A stretch of 64,000 nt of DNA from Blasia pusilla. Its lineage: Eukaryota > Marchantiophyta > Marchantiopsida > Blasiales. A program made the translations under genes and the position numbers. The notes beneath the pieces are model-generated. The model was given only the letters and a program-made list of their open reading frames with translations, did no database searches and was not told where the DNA came from. Location of the stretch: positions 10,106,001 to 10,170,000 of the forward strand of contig CM114274.1 in NCBI GenBank assembly GCA_050084515.1, read 5' to 3'. The first letter of the stretch is position 1. Every line of letters begins with the position of its first letter. Positions 22,371 to 35,136 of the stretch are shown here, one piece after another.

Positions 22371-24989
22371 ATGTTGGCGATAACACATTTCAATTGGTGG
22401 TATGAACAATACTTTCTATAGCTCATCTATGCTCCACAAGAAACATCGACAATCCTTTTGATTGTATCTCTACATGACGAGACTTGCTCAAATATGGTCA
22501 AGCTCTCAAAAGTTTAAGAGAACATCTCCATAATATCATCCCCACCTTGCTAGACACTAAATTTGTGGATTCTCAATGGCATGTAATCACCCACATCATA
22601 GTCAACTAATCACAAAAATCTTCCCATTGCGCGATTGATCCATACTCCCCACATACATGATCATTGGCTTCTCAATTGCTTCTGCCTGGCTCTACACCTC
22701 TATTACACCTCTACACATCCTTGCAAAAGCACAAGCTTTCGCAAGGATGGTCTTGCTTGCAAACAACTTACACTTTCCTTCACCCATGTGGGAAAGAAGT
22801 CCAAATTGTGTAAAGTTAGCCAACTTGGACATAGGCATCCTTCCTTGCCTTTTCAACAGTGCCTACACTATGACTTGCTTAGTGTGTGTGAACTCAAAAA
22901 GACCCTAACTTAACTACCTACTCTGAACTGTCTATTGCTACCATGTCCCACTGATAGAATGTAACCACCAGGTCCAGCCAACATAGTGCCCATGGATTCT
23001 TGCACTCTTCGTCCAGCCCTTTAGGTAGCCGATTCCCCCACCTCCCACTTAAAGAGTGAAGCTTCCCACCAACTAACATTTTCCCTCCCTATGACAACAT
23101 GCAGCTAAAAAAAATCTACTTGTAATTGTAGTTGGTACAATTCACCATACTTATTATAACACAAGTGGTCTAACCAATTACACATATGAATGCAACCAGC
23201 TGGGGCAAGTTTGGGGGCCTGACAAGCAACATAAGTTTTGAGAGGGCCATTGAAGGGGCAACAGTATCCTCAGGGGCCCTTTAAGCAGCTATCTCAAGGC
23301 AAAGCAAATGATAGTATGATGACGGGAGACAGCCAGACTGTTTTCTATGACCTCTTTGAGAAAACCTCTCGTTCCTAATATTGTTTCCCTGAGTGATCAA
23401 AGCATTCTTCCGAATTCCTCAATCTCTTATCCTTCCCAATTGATATGACCTTATAATTCATTTGCTCACTTTTTTTAAATCTTCATGGGTTCCACCATTA
23501 CCTTTCATTCTTCGTATTACTTTTAGGCAATCCAAAGTTCTAGCCTCTAGAGACTGGTCATATGGAGTTCAAGACTTAGCTGCACACATAAGGAGCCAAA
23601 CATCCAGTCACAAATACAATTGATCAAAGTATTGCACATTTTCTCGAAACCAAATGACACATCCACAGAAGACTGCTCAACCAGAGGTAAGACGATACTT
23701 TTACGGGAAAAGAGGGCTCATGGTGGGAGAGGACAAGGAGACCCTCTTGAACTATGAATTGCACGACTGTGGGAGATTGATCAAGAGATTCATACAGCCT
23801 GGTCAGTTCTTCCATTGATAACCTTGTAGATCAATGTACCACAGGGGATTGGCAGGATCAATGTGCTGCCAGAATGCTGCCCAAATTTTGATTATGTGTT
23901 CAGGTGCCCCAGTGACAGGGTAGTACCTCATGGGTTTCGCTTGAGAAGCAATCAGTTTGGAATTACTTGGGAATTCTCAGGCTAGCCCCTGCAGATGTTG
24001 TCAACTTATGCATCCAGATCCTATCTCACATGCCACCATCCTCTCACCTCCCTACTTGCACTTTGGTCTGAAGACTTTGAAAGCTTTCTCGTCAGAGACA
24101 ATATACACTTAACAGTGTGGCTAAAAAGAAACGATCACTTTTGTGTCTAAACAATGATGGCAACATGAGAAAAAAACAGAAGTGAAAGATTACACCTCGA
24201 ACTTGGAGGAATAGAAGCACTTTTCAAAATCTGTACATCTTGTATCTATGGGATTCTTTCACATGCGAAGGTAAATTTTGTGTCTCACTCCATCAGGTTA
24301 GAATCAGGTGGGAGCAAGGAGCAAGACAATCCTTAACCTGCAAGACTTCAATGTGCACACCCACTCATTGCAAGTTGTAAAATTTTCCCAACCAATCGAA
24401 CACCAAAACGCGATATTTGATTGTAGTGGAGTGTATTTTAGCATAGCAGTCGATTACCCTTCATTTCATCATGATTTTTCCTGCACCACAATAGCATTTC
24501 ATGAGCTGACTATTACATGAAAGGATACTCGTAGACGGCATCTACACATTTTACAAATACTCCACATTTTCTCCAAGAATGACCATGCTCAATGCAACTT
24601 TCTTACCCATAGGTGAATATTGAAACACGAGTACAATCTCAAGTTCCAGAATTGTTCCTGAGCAGCCCCTAGCACCTCACCACTGAGTCTCATAGCCCTC
24701 AGCGTTCAAACCATTTATCCACCCACATTCAGATGTCAAATTATTTCACTCTCCTACATATTAATACTTAGCTATTGAATTCGATTAGCAAGAGGAATAA
24801 TGAGTGTTCTTCCAGTCTGTCTGCACACAGATCTTATTTCAATACCTGCTACAACTGACCTTATTGGTGAGGTCCCATACCTAAAAGTCCTGCTCAATAC
24901 CGTCTATGCAATTCCGACCTTGATTCCTCTTCACCTGTTAATATCACAAAATCTGGGATCAGAATCCGCACCTAATGAGGTAGAAGCAT
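22371..24989. other. Intergenic, nothing recognised
   Basis: No coding frame that resembles a protein family, no RNA gene and no tandem repeat was found. The 3' untranslated region of the MFS gene should lie just left of 24990. Confidence 0.4.
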
Positions 24990-27900
24990 TTAAACAAAAA
25001 CAGCAAAACTGAACTGAGACCTCCTGAAGCAAAGTATTGCACAAGAATTTAGGAAATACATACTGGGTTTGCTGGGTTTGGGAGTCATTTGCTGCCATCT
25101 ATTCAATACTTGTAGGGCTGCAGACCCTGAGAGGAGGCCAAAAATGCAAATGTAGAAGATAGTACTATTCTCCAGCTGCCTGAGGATTCCACCCTGAATC
25201 ACGGGCGGCAGCACACATATCTTGGATTATTCAAACCAGTCAATCTATGCAATATGATCTCTCAGGGACGAACACTGCAAAGTTGCTGTCTCTCAAGTAG
25301 TCTCTACACACAGTTTGGTGCTACATGTGTGTTATGTACTCCAGCAAACCAATGCAGCATTAGTTTACCAGAAGGTGTGTTGAACCTCAACTTCATCAGG
25401 AAAATGAAACCATGATTTCTAATCACCTAGTGGGATAAAAATGATACCATACCCTGACATATTCTCGGTTTAAATTTAGAAAGAAGATAAAAAAGTCTTC
25501 TGCTAAAAAGACTTGGAAGAATCCTAGGGCATCTAACACCCATAATTTCCATCCACTAACAATCTTCAGAGCTCGCATAGGTTTGATTAGAAAAGTAATG
25601 GAATAGATGCCCTAGAAGCAAACCTTGAACAAGATGAATAACACCCCAATGTTCACAGGAATGCGATAAAGACTAAGCACTCCAGCACGCCGATCATTCT
25701 GAATATATCTGCATAGCGAGGTCCACAGACATTTGATTGTCATATTCATTGAGCAAGATAATGCAGATATTGAAGAGACACTCCAGCGAAAACACACCAT
25801 ACAGAACAATTTGGAATAGGAATCAGAAACTCTTATGGTCTAGCAACACAAAAACTTGAACCCTTACATGCTTCGGAGACGTGCAAGAGATGTCCATGTA
25901 ATGCCTATACATACATGGTAAACACAAAAGGCTGTCACCAGCACACCAACTTCCTGCAAAGAACATATACAGGGTGATATGGCTGATTGAGGTAGTTGCC
26001 TTGACTATCAATAATACCACATTATGTGAACACTTCACACCGACTGTGCACAACATCTAAGAATCCAAAAGATGTAAGGCTTTCCCTGTTGCACTGGGAG
26101 AAGACTTTACAGCCCCACACCTCATTCTAGGCCCACTAAGTTCAACTTCATACGTAAACACGAAACCAAATATGAAGCTCAACGACCGAGAAAAATGCAT
26201 CTTACAAGGAAAACAGTAGTACCTGATGATCATAAGCAGGTATGAATAAAGCCAAGCTTGCAACCCCAAAAGTCATGGGGAGGAAGCTCTCTGGGCGTGT
26301 GTTAAATGGTCCACAGAGAAGCAAGGCAGCAATCGCACTCCCTAACATGAGAGAAGCCATTAAGTATGAATATATAACTCCACTATGTATCTCCCGACCA
26401 TCAGCCTGCAATGTCCAGGAAGGGACACCTATAAGTGCCTTTCAAACTCACGATCCTCACAATTAGTTCACTACAAAGGTGAGAAGTCCCAAAAAGAACT
26501 CGGCAATGATTCTAAAAGCCTACTCCTGCACCTCACATCAAACCTCAGAATCTCTAAAAGCCAACTCCTCAAGCTGTGCGCAGATGTATTCAAACAGAAA
26601 AAGTCCAACTCAACCCATCTAGAACCACCTGGACGATATGGCCTTCAGGTCTTTAGGCTAAATTTAACAAATTCGTTGGCACACTTTCCAGTGTACTTGC
26701 AGAGTGTGGCCAGTTGAAAAAAGGAGTTCATTTCAAAACTGGTTATGTACATGGGTAAAGAGACTGACAATCCTGACAATTTGCAATGTAGAATATATAA
26801 GTGACCAGAACTTACCACCAGAGTAGGTGTCCATAGATACCAAAAAACTGATAGGCTGAAGTCAGAAGAGCTCTGAGCCAATCCTAGCAGAAAAACCTTC
26901 TTGTCTGCAAAGTTTAGAAGGAACCATGCACAATCACGGATCTCAGTGGGATGCCCAGGTGGCCAGTGAATATAACCATCCTGACTTGAACAAACTTTAC
27001 ATGTCATTCTGTGTCCTTGATGAGCTATTCTTTCTAAGCTTAACAACAGGATTCCTAAATAATGCAATTCCAGCAGACCCACCATGATCTCTTGAAAAAC
27101 AAGTATGGGACATTTGAGCACAGGAGATGCATAAGTGAACCAAACATTGTACTTCTTGTTTACTACAAGAAAGGGTTTTCCTGCTCTTGAATTAGGACCC
27201 CCACTGATGATTTCCCCAAGGTTACTATTATATATTTTTTTCTTCTTGAAATTGTGTCACCCTGTCAAATTTGACTGCGCTTGGACTGATAATTAAAAAT
27301 CATGGCACACAAAGAACTGGAAAGGTGCCTCTCACTTCATGAACATTTTCCTTAGCCAGGTAATCAAATCGACTCTAGAGCAGTGAGTAAGAAGAGTCAA
27401 GTTATCATACGGTCCACCCAAGATGACCCCAGGTAGGTTGAACAATGCTAGAGACTGAGATGTGTGCAGGGGGCGGACAAAGCGAAGAAAGTACCATATG
27501 ACCGTAGGGAGGTCCTCTCATACAGTGTGAGTCAAGGGGTTGAGAGATGAAGAGACCGAAAGGGTTTTTGATTCAAACCTCTCCACACCAATCTAAGGAG
27601 GAACTAAATGTCATGAACTCCCTTATCCTTCTTCATTGCATTTGATAACCTTTTGTAATTGCAAATATGAAGGAGGATCTGTAAAACTTCAAAAATCTCA
27701 TCCTTCCTTGATATGTTTTCTTCTGACAAAGAGGATGAGGAGTTTGTTACCAGTCAAAGCCTGACACGCATTAAATATTGCTTTGTACAGCCCAGCTTGT
27801 GGAGTGCCTACATTCTCCCCCCAGCTGTTCAGTATGAGAAATATGCAGAACCCTGCAACAGCAGCAGCTACAGAAGGAGGAGAAACCAGGCCAAAGCCAA

Positions 27901-30130
27901 ACCGATCCACCATCAAATTCGCAAAAACTCCTGTTCCAATGGCAGCAACTCCCATTCCAAAGGCCATAACCCAAAAGATTCTGCTCAGCCATTCTTGCCT
28001 AAAACCCAGCTGCATGGCAGAGAAACTCACCATGAGATCAAAATAATACTGCATTGAGGCTCCCAGATACAAAGCAAGCCAACCGGTTTGGAAGCAGAAT
28101 GGCAATTAAGGAAAGGAGAATAAAATGGAATGATCTCAATGATTTGAATTAAAATTCCACTGTAACCTTGTGAGGGCCACCATTGAAGCCAAACAATAAT
28201 GCAAGAAATTCTTGACTGTTTCTCATTCATACTTCCAAAAAACAAGTTTCAGGGCAAGACTCCTTGCCTGAGGGATATCCTCTTTAGGCACAGCATATCA
28301 CAGCTTAAAACCAGAACCTTCAGTGTACATGGTTGTGAGGAGACACGTTTGTTACTTGTAAACCATATTTCCTACTAAAAGTCTGGATCACATACTTAGA
28401 GACATAGACTATGAAATGTATAAATTCCACATCATTTAGTTGGGATGAGAACAATGTAATGTGAAATAGGGCATTACACGGTTTTCATTTTAAACCCACA
28501 TAAACTATCAGCACTGTGATGTTGTAGGTTTGATGATGAAAACTGTGTAATACTCCATTTAACATTGTATATCAAGGTCTGAGAGACATATGTAGAAGTC
28601 ATCACCAGCGTCAACATATGAATGCCTACAAGTACCTGACTTACCAGGACCTGTAAAATGCGTTACAAAATGTTAAGAATCTCATATAAACTTGTAACTA
28701 AGAAATTGTGCAGAAGAAACACAGCAGGACGAAATACAAGTGAAACAATACGAAACAAATGACGACTTGAGAAGTCTTGGCTCTTCTATTTGGAAGGTAC
28801 AAGTCATTTTTCACTCAGTCAGTCGAAGACATTGGACAATATACCAACCCGAACTAGAAAGGGGACGCGATCACAATTTTCTAAGAAGGAAACACTGAAA
28901 CCAGTGGCGTATCATGGATGGAAACCATGATACGCCTGAAGATGGCGAAATAAGAGAATACCCTTTCATGTTCCGCTGTCAACCAAGCCTCAAAGGCAGC
29001 AGGGAAGAGAGAAACTGCAAGTCCATGGCAGATGTTTGCCAGACAAAGAACAGAGAAGCTTCTCGAGTGTCTGGCCAAGCAGCCAACGAGCTGGAGAAGT
29101 CCACAGAGGATACATGCCCTTTTCCGTCCTCTGGGAACCACCAAGGTCAGTTCTTAAGGATTAGATAATTGCGGCAATAAACAACAAGACGACAAGGCTT
29201 AAGCTTGGTTTCACTAAGCTTGAGGAGCTTCATACATAGTTTCTGACAGTTGCTCACGAGATCAACGACATACAAGGTAGCGACTGGAGCTCACATAGAG
29301 TCAGCTGCTGCTCCAAGAAATGTTCCGAGAAAAAGGGAGGTTGCATGGGCAACCAGAACCAGGAATCCTATGTCTTGTCTTGCATATCCATAATGCTCGT
29401 ACAGGGCTTCACCGTACACGGACTGCAACCCCTCTGTAACTGCCCTCCATCAACCCTCCAACCTATCAGTCCAAAAACACGACTATAAGCTAGCAACCAA
29501 AATTATCATCCAACACAACTAATCTAGATCATTGCCACTCCAGACCTTCGCACAGCATAATCGTGTGTGTAAATCTCAATCGAATTGCACTAGAAGCATA
29601 TAGAAGTGGACTCTTCAGGATCAGAATATGGAGCCCTCAGCTGTTCCGGTTCAGTGATAACCAAATCAAAAAGAGAGCAAGTATGTAGATGTGCCGATCG
29701 ATCACATCGATTATTCGTGAGGATTGACAATTGTTTCTTGCTAACACATGCGTCGAGTCGTGCGTTACGAAATTGGGGAGAGGGGTGCACCAGACCCCAA
29801 TTCGAGGCTTATACTGACGCATCTGCCCTGCGAAAAAAATCCTCCTCAAATTTGTGCGAGCCAGGTGAGAAGTGTTGTTCCGCACACCAACTGACACAGC
29901 TATACTCCCAGAAGTAGTGGCGGCACAGAAAAGAACTTACGCGAAAAGAGGAAGAAAACGATGAGAAATCTGCGCTGGAAATCCACGAATGCCGGAGGCG
30001 AGTGCGCGAAGAATTTCTCTGAAGATTTCGATTTGCTTGACAGCACATGTTGCGAATACAAGAGAACGGCACATAAGCCCAGGAGAAACGCGTAGAGCCA
30101 TCTCGGCCCTTCCCAAGCGGGGTCCTGCAT
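24990..30130 (-). CDS. MFS transporter, MFSD5/molybdate-anion transporter-like
   Basis: Nine exons with consistent phases: 29941-30130, 29295-29433, 28962-29130, 27751-28009, 26816-26904, 26223-26405, 25868-25953, 25624-25708, 24990-25193. All introns are GT-AG. The product is about 467 residues, as usual for this family, with about 12 membrane segments. Loop 2-3 has the MFS motif GAAADSIGRKR. Other landmarks are YEHYGYARQDIG, AAFEAWLTAEHE, WTPTLVADGREIHSG, YDHQEVGVL and LARLRSIYIQND. The order fits the plant MFSD5-like clade (Arabidopsis At2g23093-type, from memory) rather than the At4g27720 type. Members are proposed to move molybdate; substrate here is inferred. The donor of exon 8 (GTTTGC) is weak. 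A further splice at GTATGT near 25065 could alter the last 25 residues. Confidence 0.9.
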
Positions 30131-30523
30131 CTTGACACTGTTCGTGGCCCTCTGCGCGGGTTTTCAAGCAGCAATCGGACAAACTGCTTCCCCTCCTCCT
30201 CTTGCTCCCGATCCAAATCCAAAAACCTCCTCCTCCAACACAACAAGAATCTTTTGCTTCCTTTGCAGACATAGTCGCCTCGATCCTCAACAGAAAAGCG
30301 CTCGGAATTTTTTTGACCGCATCGCATGAACTCGGGACTGCTCGAGAAACCCAATACACTAAACTCACTATACTCCGTAAACTCCCTTCCCTTCTTTCTT
30401 TCTTTCTCTTCCCTTTGGCAGCGAACGTGCGTCGCGACAGGATTAAGGAAAAAATTAAAAAACATTTGCATCCCTCCGTAATCGAAGCCCTGCCGCTGAG
30501 ACACCTGGACAGCATGACACCTG

Positions 30524-30533
30524 TAATTATAAA
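30524..30533 (-). promoter_or_regulatory. Possible TATA box of the MFS gene
   Basis: Minus strand GGTTTATAATTAC lies about 395 bases upstream of the ATG, which would give a leader of roughly 360 bases. Position and motif are plausible; nothing else supports it. Confidence 0.35.
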
Positions 30534-30806
30534 CCCGGCGCGTGTTTTAGGGAGGGGGCATATACGGGTTTTGGGAGGATTAAAAGAGGATGGATCATAG
30601 GAAACCTTTTCATTTCATGTGTTGAGTGGTGTCTCCCAAAAGATCTTCGTATAACGATACCATCAAGGGCTTCACAGCAGAAATGAAGATGCACTTCGAT
30701 AAAAACGAGTGATGGAAAACCCATCGGAAGTACAAAAGAGGGGGACTCAAAGAGTCAAAACCTGAAGGCCACAACAAGACCAGAAAAGGAAGAAGGGGCA
30801 TTCCCC

Positions 30807-31360
30807 CTAACGTTTAAACTCACCAACAGCAGAGACAATATCAGCAACAACAAGAGAGCTATGACTACTACTCAGTGGGCCTCTAGCGCCGGCGTCTCCC
30901 ACAGCCTGAGCCCGCCGCAAAAGCCCATTAGCCTGGGCACGCTGCAACGCTATGGAGACCGCCGCCACAATCTGAATCGCGGTAGCTAAGGACAACCCAT
31001 TTCTCGAGTGGAGATGATGGGCGATCCATAAGGAACGAAGTCGAACCTCTCCCCCATAGCCCCATACATCTCTATGGCCGTGGGGATGAAGATGTGTCCT
31101 CGTGAAGTCGATGTAGATATGTGTCTTCTTCACCGCCGCCCCCGCCGCTCTTGTAGCATTCGCCCTTGGGCCACCACTTGGGCTCGCACTCCCTCCCACG
31201 TAGGATCTATGACTACCACGTCCGCCACCACCACCTCACCCTCTCGTGTCATGTAGAGATCAAGACGACGAATAAGGGAATCCCGCATGGAGTAGTGCCT
31301 CTCTCTGCACATGGAAGCCACTCTCCCGAGCAATACGAACATGATATCCCTTTGCATCGT
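30807..31360 (-). pseudogene. Restriction-like endonuclease region of the LINE
   Basis: The frame from 31357 has RRLDLYMTREGEVVVADVVV, in which D33 and D47 are 14 residues apart. This matches the PD-x(12-14)-D core of restriction-like endonucleases in R2-type elements, with L in place of P. The next frame (from about 31199) continues with AHHLHSRNGLSLATAIQIV and SIALQRAQANGLLRRAQAV, a helical C-terminus. The two frames must be joined by a shift near 31190. Upstream, STWCAFGTLSSWGERIATH may be the decayed CCHC knuckle. Identification rests on spacing and order. Confidence 0.55.
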
Positions 31361-32289
31361 GAGTGGCTATCCTCTCACCCCAACTCGACAGCGTGCCAAA
31401 TGCACACCAAGTGGATCCAGGCTCGGCGACACTCGCGGTGTGTCGAACCAACCACCGATGGTTGGGGAGGCCAGCGGAACCGCATCGCTGTGGTATAGGT
31501 AAGTGGTGCGATCACGGAAAGCTGGAGAAGGGGCGCGCCCCTACCCATGAGCCTGCCCCCTTTCAAGCAAGAGCGAACACGGGCCCTAACCTCCATGGGG
31601 ATATTCCCGTCGGACATAGTGCCTCTAAAACTGCCTCAAAGTGGGCTTCCATCAAGGAAGATTGGAGCCAGATCGACCGGAGGTAACTAAGGAGGAGAAA
31701 GTGGGGAGAACGGCTCTGGCCTCAACTCGAAGGGAATCTCTACAAGTGTGAGTGAAGACGAAGTGGGAAAGAGCCATCCTCAACCTGGGAGACGAGTGTA
31801 GAAGGAGCGGTCTATCTCTAACCAAAATCCGGGAGCAAAGGAGGGGTGCCACTATGGCCCAACTCCCTAAAAAAAAGCGGAGGGCGCCACTAATTCGGTC
31901 GAGAGAAGACCTACTCCACCAAAAGAAATCGGCCAAGAGGCCTGTCTCTGAGCTAACTCCCCATGGGGCACTCTAAGGAGCCGGTTCCTAGAAGATCCCC
32001 AAACACTTGCATGAGCTTCCTATCAAAGGATCTATATAGGGAAGAAAGGTGACTAGATGTCCAGGCAGTTCTAGTGAGGTAACCAGGTCTCTGAGCAAAA
32101 CAAGAAGAGAGAATGCGAAGGCGACTTGAGGGTCACCAATCCTCGTAAGATCATCAACGTGGAGAAGATCTCGGTAAGAGCGCCGCCACTAAACTCGATA
32201 CAAAGTCCTGGCTCCCGGCGGGACTCCCAAGACTCAAGCCCCCGACAGTCGCAAGAAGCCATCGGGTAAATGTAGACCATCACGTAGGC
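31361..32289 (-). pseudogene. LINE region between RT and endonuclease, frames broken
   Basis: Several short minus-strand frames (for example LFLFCSETWLPH near 32071 and DRISGALRFFLGSWAIV near 31870) look like the RT thumb and linker of the same element. No single frame covers the stretch. Confidence 0.5.
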
Positions 32290-32968
32290 CTGATGGAGAC
32301 CAAGCCTTGCACTTCCCCACCTTCACCCCAGGCCGACACGTGCCAACTGTGGCTGAAAAGTGCTCAAATGCAGGGACAACCAGATCTCGGGACCAACAAT
32401 ATGAGTATCATCTACCAGCGAAGGAACATGCAACACGGGAAAGCCTCCACAGAGAAAGAACCGCTCGGTAATGAGCCACGACAAACAACGCGCCACCCAG
32501 GAGGGTCACCCCGACGAGTCCCGAGTAGCGGACTCCAAGACCGTGACCTCCTCCTCGAATCGACCATGGTGGAAATAGAGGGCCGAAGGGGCCCCATAGA
32601 AAGCCTGCACAAAGGGAATGAGGCTCGCCATGGGGCCACCCGCGTCCCCTCAACTCTGTGAATATAGTAGCCGAGATACTTGAGTTGAAGGCGTTCTCCA
32701 CGCCCACTTGGAGAACCACCCACTCTGGATGTACATCTAGACAAGCCCTCAAACCTAAGGCAACCGTCTCACATCCGGTTGGCGTGGCAACTCCAAACTG
32801 ATGCGGACTAAGATGTGACTGGAAAGCCTCACGGAATTGCAAAGCGAGAGTACGACTCACCAACCGCAAGAGCACCTCACCTATGGCAATCGGACGAATA
32901 CCACCACCCTCCTTCGACAACGCCAAAAGTCGCCCCGCCCCTAATACTTGGGCCACTGCTGTTGGCAC
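32290..32968 (-). pseudogene. LINE reverse transcriptase
   Basis: The frame from 32968 reads GGGIRPIAIGEVLLRLVSR (RT motif 1), LSPHQFGVATPTGCETV (motif 2a region), VVLQVGVENAFNS (motif A, where the usual aspartate is V-E-N in this copy) and a downstream LLGGALFVVAHYRA (motif B region). In another frame at about 32389-32418 is LVDDTHIVGP, the catalytic motif C. These are non-LTR RT landmarks. A frameshift within motif B-C breaks the copy. Confidence 0.8.
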
Positions 32969-32979
32969 TCTCCCTTGAG

Positions 32980-33897
32980 CTAGGTGAGAGGCAACTCAAG
33001 CAACTTCGAGAAGCCGCTAGCGGTGTCCTCGGAAGGAAAGCAATCACGAAGGTGTTCGTACATCATACCAGACAAACCTCCGGCCGCAATCATCGGAGAA
33101 CGTCCGAGTGCCCGTGCAAAGAGGGACGGGTCAAGGCATATAGCCGTGTCAGGATGGAAGTCACGTGCAAAAGCTGGAATGTCGACCGCTGGACGAGGAT
33201 GTAGCCTCCGGAGGGCATCGATGGTAACAGCTGAAGAAGGAGCCATGTCCATCGGGCGAAGAGCACGTGCAGCTCGCGAGTACTCACAAGCTCGCCCTAG
33301 TATCGTACATCGTCGCAACCTGGCTGCTCCAAGATCGTCCGCCGGGAAACCAGGTGAACTACTACCTCTGGCGAATGCCACAAACTCACTCTGCAGAGAC
33401 TCCCAATCACCTCCTCGAAAGCGTCTCAGACGTGCCATAACCTCTCTATGACCGGCCTTCCCTCCCCAAGTGTAACGAAGACACCATCGTGGAAGGAGAA
33501 GTAGTAGGTAACAAGAGAGCTCATCCATAGGATCAAGAGCGATCCTAGCTAGGGGAAGGAGGAATGCGTGGCGGAGGTCGTCCCGAATAGCATGGGGGAT
33601 CCTATGAAACAACCTCAGGCAGGGAAAACGGGTCTCGAAGAGACCTATAATGCTTCCCTGGTGGGACCTCAACCACTCCCATGCCTCAGGAGGGGGCGAT
33701 GATGCGGGAAGCACCGGAGAGCATCCATGGTCGACAGGAGGGACCACCCATCCAAATCTATCAAAGTCATGATGTTTAGCCGCTAAGTGGTTCCGAATTC
33801 CTGAACGAGTGAAAAATTTGGGACAACATGGGCATTTAGTATCCCGACTAGACGACCCACGGGTCCCCACATGGGGAGCCGATGCGGGTCGAGGCAT
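32980..33897 (-). pseudogene. LINE N-terminal region with C2H2 zinc finger
   Basis: From the ATG at 33897, residues C22, C25, H37 and H42 form a C-x2-C-x11-H-x4-H finger (KCPCCPKFFTRSG, then NHLAAKH), as found at the start of R2-type proteins for target DNA binding. A conserved linker domain follows, with LLLLPRWCLR, GGKAGHREVMARL and FRGGDWESLQSEF, then FARALGRSPMIAAGGLSGM just before the RT. The frame is open for 305 codons and then shifts relative to the RT frame. Confidence 0.7.
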
Positions 33898-34396
33898 GGA
33901 TGCAACTCACCAAGAAGAGGACATGGCCCCCTCCAATAAAATCGTGCGACAATCCCCCGCCAATAACAGTCCTATCATCCCCTTTCGAACGAGCAATCCT
34001 GGGAAACAACTCTCTTCCCGTCCACGGTAATGCTCCCTCTAACATAAACTCTCACCTACCGACATCACCTAGGACTTCTAGTCCCAACCCCCTCCCAAAA
34101 ATGAACTCATGAATACGTAGAGTTGCTAAGAGTGTGAAAAGATCATGGGCCCTTCGAGATAAAATAGATGGGAAGAAAAGTGTATGTACGGGAGGGGTAA
34201 CAAATACAAATGTGAATCGAACCAAAATGAGAAGCACATACGACAAATACGACAAACAAGAAAGGACTTGGGAAAGGAGAGGAAGGGTGGGTGAATAGAG
34301 GACGTTACCTAGCATGTGCAGCTAGCGTCGCCACTAAGCTCTATTAGAAGAAGCTCACAAGGACAGTGAGACTGCTAGGCTCTTATCCGAATCACG
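33898..34396. other. 5' flank of the LINE, nothing recognised
   Basis: This probably includes the LINE 5' untranslated region. No coding frame with a known family was seen. Confidence 0.4.
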
Positions 34397-34437
34397 ATCC
34401 TTTTAAGCCTTTCATGTGTTGAAAGGCTTAAAAGGAT
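34397..34437. repeat. Perfect 17-bp hairpin
   Basis: The arms ATCCTTTTAAGCCTTTC (34397-34413) and its exact reverse complement (34421-34437) flank a 7-base loop, ATGTGTT. Confidence 0.97.
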
Positions 34438-34539
34438 AGGATAGGACACGTGTTGACATTTGTCTTCTTAAGGCCTTTCTATAGTGGACACATGTTCATT
34501 TCAGGATAATTAAATTAAGAGGAAAACCTGCATTGCATG

Positions 34540-34691
34540 AGCAACATAATAGTCTGTTTTATTAGTGGAGAGTGCCTTCTTGCCCATAAGGAAATGTTTT
34601 TCAATTTATCGGCAGCAAGAAAAAAATTTGAATTTGTGTGCAAGAGTATTGGTCCTTTCATTCTCGTGCATGTCACGGACTGTAGACTAGT
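34540..34691 (+). mobile_element. Repeat family C copy with Helitron-like 3' end
   Basis: The block starts TTATTAGTGGAGAGTGCC, as in the copy at 10413. It ends with a small hairpin around CGTGCATGTCACG (34664-34676), then CTAG at 34687-34690 followed by T. No coding capacity. Confidence 0.45.
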
Positions 34692-35136
34692 TTTTAATAA
34701 TTTGCTTCATGTTTGAAGTCCTAAAGAGATTTTGGTTGATGGTAATCAATTCTAGGACTACATTAAATAGATTCAGCCTAGGAAACTTATTCACCTAACT
34801 TTTCTTCTCTCACAACGTTTAATTTTTTTTTCATACACGGGAATTTCGGTTCCTTCTTACCCTCCTTCCCTCATATTTGTGGATTATTCCCTTTCCCCTT
34901 TGCTCCGAGTTAGTTGATTCAGCGGCCCCCTAGGGAATTATTATTTCTTGACCAACCCCCTTTGAATTTATTTTTTTGCTATGTAGGCCCCTTGACCTAC
35001 AATCACCTATCTACCGAAGAGGAGTTACAAACGGTCTAGTTAGGATTCTAGTAAAGGACTCTAAACAAACCTTCTCGACAGGGATCAGTCATCAAGCTAC
35101 TATTAGCCGCCAAAGTGTGATTTGAGTCGGGATGAA
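34692..35136. other. Intergenic, nothing recognised
   Basis: No coding frame or repeat was identified. Confidence 0.4.

Larger units (their letters stand above)
30600..33897 (-). mobile_element. Non-LTR retrotransposon with R2-like architecture
   Basis: On minus the order is an N-terminal C2H2 finger, a long linker domain, reverse transcriptase, a degenerate cysteine/histidine motif, then a restriction-like endonuclease motif and a conserved C-terminal helical region. This is the arrangement of R2-type elements, which nick the target with a restriction-like enzyme, not the APE type common in plants. Frameshifts lie at about 32975, 32400 and 31400. The 3' end lies somewhere in 30600-30800, only about 300 bases upstream of the MFS promoter. 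Confidence 0.7.

Noticed and set aside
22635-22913. Plus frames of 83-92 codons
   Set aside because: No domain, no splice context and composition like random AT-rich DNA.
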